The notes: generated by a model from the letters alone, not told the origin. A stretch of 64,000 nucleotides of DNA from Pedobacter caeni (GCF_900129215.1 NZ_FQUQ01000006.1:375032-439031), one strand, 5' to 3'; counted from the stretch's first letter, positions 10,201-18,963 are shown. Numbers and translations: made by a program.

Positions 10201-10441
10201 AAATGTGATTTTGGGTTATACCATTCCTTCCAGATTTACTAAAAAATTAGGGGTTACAGGGATCAGGTTGTACAGCTCTGCAGATAACCTGTTGTACCTG
10301 ATGGGCAAATCCTACAGGGGCATTAACCCGGAAGCAAGGGCTACTTCTTCTCAATACTCTTCTCCTTTGGTTGATGGGTATCAGCGTGGAGCTTTCCCGA
10401 TTTCCAGGACTTACACTTTTGGGATAGACGTTAATTTCTAG
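7238..10441 (+). CDS. SusC-like TonB-dependent outer-membrane receptor (second pair)
   Basis: 1067 residues, paralogous to the first SusC: signal peptide (FANTGWSQ), carboxypeptidase-regulatory-like domain (VKVQGVVKSASGETLPGA), plug with VVVIGYGTQKKSAVTGAV and IEVLKDAASAAIYGSRAANGV, then a long barrel ending FGIDVNF. It lacks an STN domain. The two copies differ mostly in the barrel loops, which suggests complementary oligosaccharide preferences (for example mannuronate- versus guluronate-rich oligomers), an inference. Its 60-bp leader shares a conserved block with the first SusC leader and it is followed directly by its SusD gene. Confidence 0.95.
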   Translation: MNFKVLLRSIGMVMISCFLFANTGWSQSKVKVQGVVKSASGETLPGASVTVKDSKQGTVTNNKGEFSITAETGKLLLFNYLGFQPQAYVVKAAENITITLQEIPNTMNEVVVIGYGTQKKSAVTGAVSKLKNENLDEIPTSRLDNALIGKIAGVTIQNVSSESGAEPIVRVRGFSSISAGSQPLVVVDGYPVPDGLSFVNPQDVESIEVLKDAASAAIYGSRAANGVILITTKSGNSDKPRYSLKSYYGFKKPYELNPIMSITDYTKMLFAEAALRENDPTVPANGKNLITGPERAAYIIEDQISGVPTDWQQEALQSAGIKNIQLGISGGKKDLRYYISASGQKDEAVLKYSDNSRINVKAKVDGALSKKVDFSINFNPSYIKTQRPAVNFTDYFRFGSFLPVNHNEFTAAYVRQNSQWANILPGDFVQARHFNGLQYSGTMPDGSIWTSTGPVEPFATSNNTPVSIAARENRDQQTYRMLGGGDVSIKFLPNLIFKSSIGGYYSQQENNTFTKSSARKDGDVNEATIYTKTYLDLLLENTLNYNLTKGNHSFSGLLGFTTQQTQIKESNMVGRNFPTENFETLNQAAQIDQALTNTLKDRIGLISYLGRFTYDYKNKYLLALSYRMDGSSYFAEGQKYGSFPAVSAGWGIGKEAFMKNVSWVSNMKLRASYGATGNNKIQSFAFQNLLYPGNYSFGSGTGSVNLGLAPNSDVLANPNITWERTFEFNAGLDLGFMKDRFGLTLEYYNSNTDKLLYKRSTQSFSGSFEYFDNSGRIKNQGIEIELSSHNIKNDHFQWSTSLNFSANRNKLLELGGEPFQYNYGERNEIYAAIVGQPAIQFFGYKTDGVWTSQAQIDEAKAGGQTSTLAKYYAPGGLKFVDVNGDNKIDVNDRTSLGSPFPDFTWGINNSFKYKGFDLNILIQGVQGVKLINGDANYNESRRYNENFNKNRWISAANPGDGKTPYYTNGENWLLTDYVIEDGSYAAIRNVILGYTIPSRFTKKLGVTGIRLYSSADNLLYLMGKSYRGINPEARATSSQYSSPLVDGYQRGAFPISRTYTFGIDVNF

Positions 10442-10444
10442 ATT

Positions 10445-12049
10445 ATGAAAAACTTAAGCACATTTAAGATGAAAAAGCTAACCCATATCGGAGCAGGAAT
10501 TTTACTGATCATGAGCACAATGGCTTGCAAAAAGATCATCAACATTGACCCCATTTCTAATGTTGGGGTAAATGCTTTCTATAGGAATTATGAGGAAACA
10601 AAGGCAGGACTAACCGGCTGTTATTATGGATTGCAAAAACCTTTGGAATACGAATGGATGTTAACAGACCTGCGGACAGACAATTCAAAACAAGGGGTAG
10701 CGAACAGCTCTGCTTCCATCAATTTTGAATTTAATGAGCTGGACATGTTTACCCTGAATTCGGCACATGATAAAGTTTACCAATACTGGTTACAGACCTA
10801 CAAAAACATCAGGTCTGTGAATTATGTATTGAAGAGCCTTGGTGCCAGCTATGCTGCCGGAAAAACCAGTCTGGGAGAAGGAACAGCCACCATGAGCGCA
10901 GCACAGAAAAACCAGCTTGCCGGCGAAGCCTTATTTTTACGCGCTTACCATTATTTTAACCTGGTCAGGTTATATGGAGATGTATTCCTCGTTACTGAAC
11001 CTGTAGATCCGGAGCAATCAAAACGGATCACCCGGACACCTGTAGCAGCATGTTATCAATTGATCGTTGCAGACCTGCTTGCTGCTAAAGATCTGCTTCC
11101 TCAAACTCCCTACACTCCTACGGCCAATACAGATGTTGGGCGGGTCAGTTCATGGGCAGCAAGAGCCTTGCTCGCCAAAGTATACCTTACCACTAAACAA
11201 CCCGCGGCAGCCCTTCCTTTACTGGATGAGGTCATCAGCAATAGCGGCCATGCATTACTCCCATCTTTTGCAGATGTCTTTTCCATCAATAATGAGATGA
11301 ACAAAGAAATTGTTTTCGCAGTGAGGTTTAAAGCCGGAGGTTTTGGTCTGGGCAATCTGATGGCCAATAACTTTGCGCCAACGTCCAGTGGAAGCGCCAT
11401 TGTAAACGGAGATGGCAGTGGCTATAACTTCCCCACCAATGAGTTGGACCAGACTTATAAAACTCCGGCTACGGGAGCTGCAGACAATAGAAAGGCAGTT
11501 ACGATGGCAAAGTATTCCTCGAAATTGTACGTCAAAAAATTCATTTCTCCGGTATTGGTCAAGTTTGATGCAGAAAATGATTTTCCTGTACTCCGGTTTT
11601 CGGATGTATTGCTCATGAAAGCGGAAGCTCTGGGTTTTGGAAACGCTGCTGTCAACCTGATCAATCAGGTAAGGGAAAGAGCCGGTGCGGTTGATTATGT
11701 TTCAGGTGATTTTTCTACCGGATTTTATAAATATCCCCTGGATGGCAGCAGCCCAAATTCATTGACAGATGAGCCCCGTTTTGTAAATGCCTTACTCAAC
11801 GAAAGAAGACTGGAATTTGCTTTTGAAAATCAGCGGTTCTTCGATCTTTTGAGAACCGGGCAGACCATAAAAGTGATCAAAAACCACTATGCCTTAGAAT
11901 TTGACAGTCATTATAAAGCCTACCGTCCGGCATTTACCCTTGCAGAATTACAGGCCAACCTGACCGACGAGAAATTGTTGCTGCCCATCCCTCAGCGGGA
12001 ACTGGATGCCAACGATCAGATTAAAATCATTCAGAACCCAGGGTATTAA
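10445..12049 (+). CDS. SusD/RagB-like glycan-binding lipoprotein (second pair)
   Basis: 534 residues, starting 3 bp after the second SusC stop. The lipoprotein signal (MKKLTHIGAGILLIMSTMAC) begins at an internal ATG at 10469; the upstream ATG at 10445 adds eight residues and either may be used. SusD hallmarks: EALFLRAYHYFNLVRLYGDV, FPVLRFSDVLLMKAEA, ERRLEFAFENQRFFDLLR and the C-terminal IIQNPGY. It would act as the surface lid of the second SusC for alginate oligomers. Longer than the first SusD, with extra loops between about residues 130 and 150 and before the ERRLEF block. Confidence 0.94.
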   Translation: MKNLSTFKMKKLTHIGAGILLIMSTMACKKIINIDPISNVGVNAFYRNYEETKAGLTGCYYGLQKPLEYEWMLTDLRTDNSKQGVANSSASINFEFNELDMFTLNSAHDKVYQYWLQTYKNIRSVNYVLKSLGASYAAGKTSLGEGTATMSAAQKNQLAGEALFLRAYHYFNLVRLYGDVFLVTEPVDPEQSKRITRTPVAACYQLIVADLLAAKDLLPQTPYTPTANTDVGRVSSWAARALLAKVYLTTKQPAAALPLLDEVISNSGHALLPSFADVFSINNEMNKEIVFAVRFKAGGFGLGNLMANNFAPTSSGSAIVNGDGSGYNFPTNELDQTYKTPATGAADNRKAVTMAKYSSKLYVKKFISPVLVKFDAENDFPVLRFSDVLLMKAEALGFGNAAVNLINQVRERAGAVDYVSGDFSTGFYKYPLDGSSPNSLTDEPRFVNALLNERRLEFAFENQRFFDLLRTGQTIKVIKNHYALEFDSHYKAYRPAFTLAELQANLTDEKLLLPIPQRELDANDQIKIIQNPGY

Positions 12050-12064
12050 CCTTTAACAAAATTG

Positions 12065-13348
12065 ATGATGAAGCATAGCTTTTTAACCATTGCACTTTTG
12101 AGCGGTATGCTGCTTTATGGTTGCAAAAAAGATAAAACGGCAGTGAGTAGCCCGGATACGATCAATACCAGGGATTTCAGCTATAATATGGCGACCAAAC
12201 AGATCAGCCCCGATGCAGAAATTAACGGGGAACTGAATTCCCCTGCAGGAATAAAACTGGTTTACTATTACCTGGTCCGGAACAACATTCCTGATTCCCT
12301 GGTCCATATCGGAACTCCTGCGGAGGAAAGCAGAAACAACTATAAGTTCAATATTCCTACTGCCAGTTTTGGAAGCGTAAAAATGACGCAGGCATCGGGG
12401 ATAAAAATGATGGTAAAACACCTGGACAATACTTCCTTCGAAGCGTTCATCAAGGTAACCGCGTTCACACCTCCTCTTCCTAAACTGGAAGAGACACCGC
12501 TGAGCCTCGTTCCCGACGCCAATGGAAAGATCAAAATCACAGGAAAGGCCAGCTCCGAAAACGGACTAAAACTCATAGAGGTCTTTGATGATTTTGAAGG
12601 GACATTTGCACTGGCCGGAAAAGTCGACCTCAGTCAGAATGAGAAAGTTTACCAACTAAATTATGAGTATACCTATCGTAAAAATGCAGGGAAGCTCAAA
12701 GTAGTCGCTACGGATAATTTTGGATTAAAAGCCGAAGCTTTGATCAGTATTCCATTAAAATCATATGCCCTTTATCAGGACCTGAGTATGATGGCCAACG
12801 GCACCGCTTCTGCCCCGTCCAACAGCAGTTTCTTTATTGGGGAAACGGGTTCCATTCTGGGCAGCTGTAACATCAGCGGACAGGAACAAAAGCTTGATTT
12901 TGTAACCTATTGTTCCAGCACGACTCCTGTATTTACTTTTTACAGCCCTGGAAATACGACCACAATTGCTAAAAACTATAAATGTGGGGCAGTGATCTGG
13001 GAGCCGAATGCAACAGATCTCAAAGCCACCAGGTTCAGGGTCCTGATTCCGGGAACCGCTGCAGCAGACCGGATTTACGCCGCTTATAATGGCAATACGA
13101 TCACCGATCTTAACGATCAGTTTTTTGAAGGAATTGCCGTTCCGGGCAGCAGCACAGCCAAGTTTGACGCTGCAGTTGCCAACCAGGCAGCAAATACCTT
13201 TAACCTGACCACGGCCTATCTCCTTTGGATCCGTGTGCCTAAAGCTGACGGAAGTTTTGTGAACCAATTGCTAAGACCGAAAGAGGTAGTGATCGGTTCT
13301 ACACCTGCATTATCAACGATCAAGTTTGACATTTTAGTTTCTAAATAA
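12065..13348 (+). CDS. Surface lipoprotein, probable glycan-binding protein of the alginate locus
   Basis: About 427 residues with a lipoprotein signal (FLTIALLSGMLLYGCKKDK). The first ATG after a non-preferred TTG is taken as start. After the lipid Cys come two roughly 100-residue segments that read like Ig/PKD-type beta sandwiches (ending FIKVTAF and LISIPLKSY), then a C-terminal domain of about 200 residues. No catalytic motif was seen. Its position right after SusD and before the lyases matches SusE/F or SGBP-type proteins, which hold polysaccharide at the surface. No named family was recognised with certainty. Confidence 0.7.
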   Translation: MMKHSFLTIALLSGMLLYGCKKDKTAVSSPDTINTRDFSYNMATKQISPDAEINGELNSPAGIKLVYYYLVRNNIPDSLVHIGTPAEESRNNYKFNIPTASFGSVKMTQASGIKMMVKHLDNTSFEAFIKVTAFTPPLPKLEETPLSLVPDANGKIKITGKASSENGLKLIEVFDDFEGTFALAGKVDLSQNEKVYQLNYEYTYRKNAGKLKVVATDNFGLKAEALISIPLKSYALYQDLSMMANGTASAPSNSSFFIGETGSILGSCNISGQEQKLDFVTYCSSTTPVFTFYSPGNTTTIAKNYKCGAVIWEPNATDLKATRFRVLIPGTAAADRIYAAYNGNTITDLNDQFFEGIAVPGSSTAKFDAAVANQAANTFNLTTAYLLWIRVPKADGSFVNQLLRPKEVVIGSTPALSTIKFDILVSK

Positions 13349-13351
13349 GCC

Positions 13352-15817
13352 ATGAAAACATATCCTTTATCTTTTTTGTTGTGTTATAGTCTAAGCTTAT
13401 TTCCTGGTCCGGGGATAGCAGGAGCGTCTTCCCCGACGGCAAGTGCTTTCCTTAGGTCCGGGAATAATACTGTTGCGTTGTTTGTAAACAGCAATGCAAT
13501 AGTAAATAGCCCTGCGATAGTAAATAGTCATGTGACGGCAAACAGCCCTTTGGTTGTAGATAATCCTGAAGCTTTAAAAGCAGCTGTAGCAAAGGCCAGC
13601 CCTGGAGACATCATCCTGTTAAAAGACAAAGAATGGAACAATTCGGGGCTCCGTCTTCAGGGAAATGGAACAGCCGGAAAGCCCATACTGATCATGCCTC
13701 AGACTCCCGGTGGAGTTACTTTTACGGGGCAGTCATTTGTACAAATGGGAGGTTCTTATCTGGTATTTAAAGACTTTCATTTCAGGAATGGATACAGCCC
13801 AAAAAGAGAGGTAATTTCTTTCCGCATCAACAATGAGGTTCTGGCCAATCATTGCAGGGTTACAGGAATTGTGATCGAAAATTATAGTCAGCCGGAAAGG
13901 TTTAAATCCGACAGCTGGATTACTTTGTACGGCAAACATAACCGCATTGACCATTCTACTTTCGTCAATAAGCTCAATTCCGGACCGCTGATCATTGCCG
14001 AACTCGATGATGAACGTAGTCAGCAAAACGAGCACAGCATAGACAGCAATTATTTCAAGGGCCGGCAGCGGTTTGGTTCTAACGGTGGAGAGACCATCAG
14101 GATTGGTGTTTCCAGGTATTCCTTAACTGCTTCCAGAACCAATATTGTCCGCAATTTCTTTGAGCGATGTAATGGTGAAGTAGAGATTGTGTCGATTAAA
14201 TCCGGAGAAAACAACGTCAGTTTCAATACCTTTCTGGAATGCGAAGGAGGACTGGTTTTAAGACATGGTTCCGGCAATGTAGTGGAAGGGAATTTTTTCC
14301 TGGGCAACAATAAACCTTTTACCGGAGGTGTCCGTGTCATCAATCCCAACCAAAAGGTGGTTAACAATGTGTTTTCCGACCTTCAGGGAGTAAACTTCAG
14401 GGCCGCACTGGCGGTATTGAATGGTGTTCCCAACTCCTTAATCAACAGGTATTATCAGGTAAAAGATGCGCTGATCGAGCATAACACCTTTATCAATAGT
14501 GCCAGCATCCTGTTTGGCGCCGGTAAAGATGCAGAACGTACCCTCGCTCCGGAAAATGTATCCTTTAAACACAACCTTATTCTGAGCAGCGGCACAGAAG
14601 TGTACACCAATGCCAATACCGGAAATGGGATTCTATTTTCAGATAATGGCCTGGAGAAAAGTTTCAAAGGAGAAGTGCCTCAAGGCTTCAAGGTCATGAA
14701 AACCAGCAGCATAAAAGTCAATGGATTTTCATTGCCTTACCACCCGGATTACGGCGCTGATGTAAAGAAATTACCCTTGATTAAAAAAGAAAACACCGGT
14801 GCTTCCTGGTACCATCCTGAACCGGAGAAAACCATCAGGAAAGCAATGAGCTTCCAGGTCAGATCCGATCAGAGTCAGACTTTACCTGCGCTGCTTAAGC
14901 AAGCCATTGCAGGCGATACCATTGTCCTTTCAGAAGCAGCAAACTATAAGATATCAGCAGAACTTTTAGTGAGCAAACCTTTAATCATCATGGCAGCACC
15001 CGGCTTAAAAAGCAGACCAGTATTGATCGGTACCTCTGCAAAATCAATGGATGCTTTTATCAGCATTGAAAATGGAGGAGACCTGCTGGTCAAAGGCATT
15101 GCCTTCAAAGGTACTTATGAAAGTTTTCCCGCTGTTGATGCCGGCATCCGTTCTACAGACCGGCCCATGAACAGACCTTACCGTCTGGAAATCAACAACT
15201 GTGAGTTCTATGATTATAATGAAAGTTCGAATGCAGGATTTAAAGCATCTAAAAGCACCCTGGCAGACAGTCTGGTAGTACTGAACTCGATTTTCCACCA
15301 TATGTCTGGTGCCGGGATTGACCTTTCCTCTGAGAAAGAGGATAAGGGGATGTACAATGCAGAATATACAGTGATCAAAAACTGTACATTCAGCAATTTA
15401 CTTGGTGCTGCAATCAATATCTACCGCGGAGGAAATGACGAAAGTACTTTGGGCCCCTTTGTGACGATAGACCACTGTACCTTCAATGAGGTCGAAAACA
15501 GGGAGCAGGGAACGGTGGTCAGGCTCATTGGTGCACAACAGGCTGCTGTGACCAACAGCAATTTTTCTTATTCCGGACAAGGCGGAAGATCGGTTTTATT
15601 TCAGGAATACCGCTGGGACAATATTCTGGTAGATTACTGCAATTTCTACGAGTCGGGAAAGGTAGAATCCTTTTATCATAAAGCTTCCGGTGCTCATATT
15701 TACCAGCTGAAACCGGAATATAAAAACCCGGAACAGTTAAATTTCGAATGGTCGGGAAACGCTCCTTTATCCAATCATCAAACTCCTGTTGGAATTATTG
15801 CTTATGATCCTGAATAA
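13352..15817 (+). CDS. PL6 family alginate lyase, two-domain type
   Basis: 821 residues with an N-terminal signal peptide. The first half is a parallel beta-helix of the chondroitinase-B/PL6 fold: NGGETIRIG near 247, EIVSIKSGENNVSFNTF around the catalytic Lys283, and LVLRHGSGNVVEGNFF around the catalytic Arg304. The 21-residue Lys-Arg spacing agrees with characterised PL6 lyases. The second half (about 500-821) is another beta-helix-like region, as in long PL6 enzymes. Residues 46-70 are an odd VNS-rich repeat (NSNAIVNSPAIVNSHVTANS). The enzyme cleaves alginate by beta-elimination; MG versus M or G preference cannot be read here. Overlaps the PL7 gene by 14 bp. Confidence 0.9.
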   Translation: MKTYPLSFLLCYSLSLFPGPGIAGASSPTASAFLRSGNNTVALFVNSNAIVNSPAIVNSHVTANSPLVVDNPEALKAAVAKASPGDIILLKDKEWNNSGLRLQGNGTAGKPILIMPQTPGGVTFTGQSFVQMGGSYLVFKDFHFRNGYSPKREVISFRINNEVLANHCRVTGIVIENYSQPERFKSDSWITLYGKHNRIDHSTFVNKLNSGPLIIAELDDERSQQNEHSIDSNYFKGRQRFGSNGGETIRIGVSRYSLTASRTNIVRNFFERCNGEVEIVSIKSGENNVSFNTFLECEGGLVLRHGSGNVVEGNFFLGNNKPFTGGVRVINPNQKVVNNVFSDLQGVNFRAALAVLNGVPNSLINRYYQVKDALIEHNTFINSASILFGAGKDAERTLAPENVSFKHNLILSSGTEVYTNANTGNGILFSDNGLEKSFKGEVPQGFKVMKTSSIKVNGFSLPYHPDYGADVKKLPLIKKENTGASWYHPEPEKTIRKAMSFQVRSDQSQTLPALLKQAIAGDTIVLSEAANYKISAELLVSKPLIIMAAPGLKSRPVLIGTSAKSMDAFISIENGGDLLVKGIAFKGTYESFPAVDAGIRSTDRPMNRPYRLEINNCEFYDYNESSNAGFKASKSTLADSLVVLNSIFHHMSGAGIDLSSEKEDKGMYNAEYTVIKNCTFSNLLGAAINIYRGGNDESTLGPFVTIDHCTFNEVENREQGTVVRLIGAQQAAVTNSNFSYSGQGGRSVLFQEYRWDNILVDYCNFYESGKVESFYHKASGAHIYQLKPEYKNPEQLNFEWSGNAPLSNHQTPVGIIAYDPE

Positions 15818-16577
15818 CACGACATGCAGATTTTTCCGCACAGGTATTTCCTTTGCTTTGATGTTGCTATGGAATGCATCGAAGCCGGTTTCTGCACAGC
15901 AATTACCGTCGGGTATATTAGACCTGAAAAACTGGAAATTAAACCTTCCTGAGGGCATTAAAACACCGGGAAGATCAGATGAGTACAGACAACCAGAGTT
16001 AAATGCTTACCAACACCCGCAATGGTTCCACGCCAATACTAAAGGAGATGCTGTGGTGTTCCGCGCCAATACAGGCGGGACCACCACCAGCGGATCTGGT
16101 TATCCCAGATCGGAGTTGAGAGAGATGACTGCTGATGGAAAGAAAAATGCTTCCTGGTCTTCTTCAGAAGGAACTCACACCTTATTTATCGACCAGCGCA
16201 TCACCCATCTCCCGGATAAAAAACCACATATGGTGATCGGTCAGATTCATGATGACCAGGACGACATCATTGTTTTCCGGTTGGAAAAGAACAAACTATT
16301 TATCAGGATGGACGATGAGAATGGTCCGGTGCTGGATGAAAATTATCAACTGGGAACACGGTTTACCGTTTCCTTTATTGTACGGAAAGACCAGACAGAT
16401 TGTTATTACAATGGGCTGCTAAAGTTCAGCTATCCGAAAGTCTTTCGTAACGCTTATTTCAAAACAGGAGCTTATGTCCAATCATCCTGTCAGGGGAAGA
16501 GACAAGTGAAGGGGGAATCCTGTGATGCTTACGGGGAAGTGGAAATTTACCGGGTAACTGTAAAACATGAGCCTTAA
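15804..16577 (+). CDS. PL7 family alginate lyase
   Basis: 257 residues from the ATG inside the PL6 3' end; the TTG at 15789 is less likely. A signal peptide ends at ASKPVSA, with mature Gln-Gln after it. All three PL7 signatures are present in order: Arg102-Ser-Glu-Leu-Arg106 (YPRSELREM), Gln147-Ile-His149 (VIGQIHD) and Tyr218-Phe-Lys-Thr-Gly-Ala-Tyr224 (YFKTGAY). The QIH form is usually linked to activity on poly-G or poly-MG blocks, a family trend and not proof. One domain, about the usual catalytic length, with no carbohydrate-binding module. It is the last gene of the alginate operon. Confidence 0.93.
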   Translation: MILNNTTCRFFRTGISFALMLLWNASKPVSAQQLPSGILDLKNWKLNLPEGIKTPGRSDEYRQPELNAYQHPQWFHANTKGDAVVFRANTGGTTTSGSGYPRSELREMTADGKKNASWSSSEGTHTLFIDQRITHLPDKKPHMVIGQIHDDQDDIIVFRLEKNKLFIRMDDENGPVLDENYQLGTRFTVSFIVRKDQTDCYYNGLLKFSYPKVFRNAYFKTGAYVQSSCQGKRQVKGESCDAYGEVEIYRVTVKHEP

Positions 16578-16586
16578 AGGATGAAT

Positions 16587-16613
16587 AAGAAATGAGTCCT
16601 GGACTCATTTCTT
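16587..16613. terminator. Bidirectional terminator hairpin between convergent operons
   Basis: AAGAAATGAGTCC and GGACTCATTTCTT form a perfect 13-bp inverted repeat with a single central T (practical loop CCTGG). It sits between the PL7 gene and the convergent protease gene and includes the protease stop codon. A-rich and T-rich flanks allow use on both strands. Confidence 0.65.
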
Positions 16614-17597
16614 TAACCTTGGCAATACCGCAGCCATATCGTAAAAACTCATGGTCTGATCCAGGTAATTGATCTGAACATAAAAGTATTTCAGAAACTG
16701 AAAGCCCAGAATACCTGAAACATTGAGTTTTTTATCAAAGTCTGGCATCACATTTAAGCCCATTTCTATTTTCTCCATATTTAATCCCCCAATGAGCATA
16801 TTGCCCAGGATCCCACGACGTACTTTCCCTCCATTGCCACTTCCTTCGGTCATGCTGACTTCTTTCGTTTGTTTCCAGATGGCACTCAGCTCATTTTCTA
16901 AACTATGGTCCATTACATTATCGGTAGACCCTGTATCCATAATAAACTGATAAGTCTTCCCTCCTATACTTGCTTTAACAACGGGAAAGCCATTGATCAT
17001 TACAAATGGCAAATTGATCAAAGCAGGGATTCCCTGAATTAAAGGAGACATTACAGCTTTCTTATGGAGCTCCAGCTCCCTTGTTGCGAAATTCATGGAA
17101 AGCTGGTATTCCTTAAAAAAAGCACTTCCAATCAGTCCAAGTACTTTATCTTCCGTTCCGCTGTTGAGCTGACTAAGTTTAAAAGCAGGAAGGCTCTGAT
17201 TGTCCAGTTTCAGGTTCTGCCATTCGAATGACTCCAGCCGAACCTTTTCCATTGCCATTGCTCCTCCCATTCCGGTCATCTTTTGTCCGCTGGATTCTGT
17301 TTTAAAGTGTTCTGAATTCAAGAGGATAAAGCCATTACTTCCGGTATCGACCAACAACAATCCTTTTATGCCATTGACTGTTGCCTCAACAAACATCAAT
17401 CCGCCTACAAATTTAAACTTTGAGATGATCTGATCAGGAAGTTTAGTGGAAACCACCGATCCGGTAAACTGACTGATTGTCGCTGGAGTTCTAAAGGAGT
17501 TTAAATGATCATGGGCAGCGAATAGTGATGATGCAGGACTGAGTACCAGACTTAAAAAAACAATTTTACGCAACATTGCAGGTCTTGATATATACAT
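16605..17597 (-). CDS. Retropepsin-like aspartyl protease, secreted
   Basis: 330 residues with an N-terminal signal (IVFLSLVLSPASSLFA). Two DTGS active-site motifs, Asp84 (LLVDTGSNG) and Asp221 (FIMDTGSTDN), show a single-chain two-lobed aspartyl protease of the bacterial retropepsin-like/PDZ-less group. The segments LGLIGSAFF and GILGFQFLKYFYV after each lobe are typical. It lies 24 bp after the thioredoxin-like gene on the same strand and is the last gene of the SusCD-type operon. It could process imported peptides or a partner protein; the substrate is unknown. Fold and catalytic pair are clear, cellular role inferred. Confidence 0.85.
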   Translation of the reverse strand: MYISRPAMLRKIVFLSLVLSPASSLFAAHDHLNSFRTPATISQFTGSVVSTKLPDQIISKFKFVGGLMFVEATVNGIKGLLLVDTGSNGFILLNSEHFKTESSGQKMTGMGGAMAMEKVRLESFEWQNLKLDNQSLPAFKLSQLNSGTEDKVLGLIGSAFFKEYQLSMNFATRELELHKKAVMSPLIQGIPALINLPFVMINGFPVVKASIGGKTYQFIMDTGSTDNVMDHSLENELSAIWKQTKEVSMTEGSGNGGKVRRGILGNMLIGGLNMEKIEMGLNVMPDFDKKLNVSGILGFQFLKYFYVQINYLDQTMSFYDMAAVLPRLKK

Positions 17598-17621
17598 GAT
17601 TAATTACTGACGATTTTGTGA

Positions 17622-18887
17622 TTAGTTACTGATAATTTTTGGAGTAGGATTAGTGGATAAGGATCTCTTCAAATATTCTTCTGCACTGATATCCGGATAG
17701 TTTGGTTTGCTTTTACGGATCATCTGCAATGCTTTCGCCGCATATTCCAATGCAAGGGCTTGCTGGCCATTATAGGCATACAACTTACCCAGGGTCAGGT
17801 TCACTAAATGATCATCACTTTGCTGATATGGACTTAAAGCCGATAAGGCCAGTTCATTGTCTTCCTTCACTGCTCCTTTTCTGGCGACGATCAGTGCCAG
17901 TTGCGCAGCCTGCTGCCTGTCCAGTTTTGACCGGTGAGTTGCCAATACTTCTTTCGCCTTCAGGTAAGACTGATTTTCATCCATCATCTTCAGGATCGTT
18001 GCTGCATGATATGCGGTTAAAAATCCTGCGGTATCCGGGCTGTAAAACTGATTGAAATAGTTCAGCAATCCCAGTTCATCAACCTTATAATTTCTCTGGT
18101 TGTCTTTTCCGGCTTCCACTTTAATCGCTTTAGACATGACCTCTGCATCAATCACCTTTTTTAAATAGTTTGCTGCTTTTTCCTTCCCGATTACTGTTGC
18201 TAATTTTTCTTTGTTTTTCAACAAGCTCATGAAATATTTACTACTGCTTCCGGTGGTCATGAACATCATCAACTGAATACTTTCCAAAGAAAACTTATCC
18301 TTTTGAAGGCTCAGAAAATCATCCGCAACAGCAGTAAGCTGGGCATCTCCGGCGGCAGCCAGTTTTCGAACATAGGCCAGTATAAATTCGGCAGATCTTT
18401 CCCCTTTAATATAGCGGTTTTTGAAAGACAACATTTGTTGAGCAGGGTCCAGTGCTTCTTTTCCTATCGCAATAAAGTCCGCTGGTTTCAAACCTCCACC
18501 ACCCGCTTTATGAACCAGGTTTCCATTTTCATCGAAAAACAAATAACATGGATAAGAATTGATCTGATAAGTTTTTTCAAACATTGCCGCATCCGCATAC
18601 CGGCCTTTTTTAATCGCATCATCGTTTGGTGTTTTATCCATCTGGAGTTTAAAACTGATGAAATTGGCGTTGAAGAAATCGCCTACTTCCTTTACCGGAA
18701 AAACATCTTTGTCCATTTGTTTACAGGGACCACACCAGGTGGTATAACTGTCAACAAAAATGGCCTTCTTTTCCTTTTTGGCCTTAGCCAGAACGTCTTT
18801 CCAGCGAGGTACATCTTCGAAGTTAATGCCCTGGCCAAAAGTAAGACCTGTGACCATACTAAAAATCACTACGAGTATTCGTTTCAT
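17622..18887 (-). CDS. Thioredoxin-fold protein with C-terminal helical region
   Basis: 421 residues with a signal peptide (ILVVIFSMVTGLTFGQG). A DUF255/thioredoxin-like domain covers about 22-135 with the redox pair Cys52 and Cys55 in TTWCGPC. The remainder (about 140-421) is helical, with TPR-like features near the end (LTLGKLYAYNGQQALALEYAAKAL). Such periplasmic proteins reduce or isomerise disulfides and commonly sit at the end of SusCD/DUF4843/PKD-like lipoprotein operons. Only 31 bp separate its start from a strong terminator-like hairpin, so its expression depends on readthrough or an undetected promoter. Confidence 0.87.
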   Translation of the reverse strand: MKRILVVIFSMVTGLTFGQGINFEDVPRWKDVLAKAKKEKKAIFVDSYTTWCGPCKQMDKDVFPVKEVGDFFNANFISFKLQMDKTPNDDAIKKGRYADAAMFEKTYQINSYPCYLFFDENGNLVHKAGGGGLKPADFIAIGKEALDPAQQMLSFKNRYIKGERSAEFILAYVRKLAAAGDAQLTAVADDFLSLQKDKFSLESIQLMMFMTTGSSSKYFMSLLKNKEKLATVIGKEKAANYLKKVIDAEVMSKAIKVEAGKDNQRNYKVDELGLLNYFNQFYSPDTAGFLTAYHAATILKMMDENQSYLKAKEVLATHRSKLDRQQAAQLALIVARKGAVKEDNELALSALSPYQQSDDHLVNLTLGKLYAYNGQQALALEYAAKALQMIRKSKPNYPDISAEEYLKRSLSTNPTPKIISN

Positions 18888-18918
18888 GAGGTTATAATTT
18901 ATGTGTGTGTGTTTCGGA

Positions 18919-18963
18919 TAAAAAAACCATCCCCGGAGGAAGGGGAATTCCCCCAGGGTGGTT
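18919..18963 (-). terminator. Strong intrinsic-terminator-like hairpin inside the operon
   Basis: On the minus strand AACCACCCTGGGG pairs with CCGGGGATGGTT-type sequence (about 13 pairs, one bulged A, two G-U wobbles), followed by a run of eight T. It lies after the PKD-like lipoprotein gene and only 31 bp before the thioredoxin-like gene. The flanking A-run on the other side would let it work on both strands. Confidence 0.75.

Noticed and set aside
12083..12421. Minus-strand 112-codon frame in the lipoprotein gene
   Set aside because: The plus strand has a lipoprotein signal and continues the operon; the minus frame has no support.
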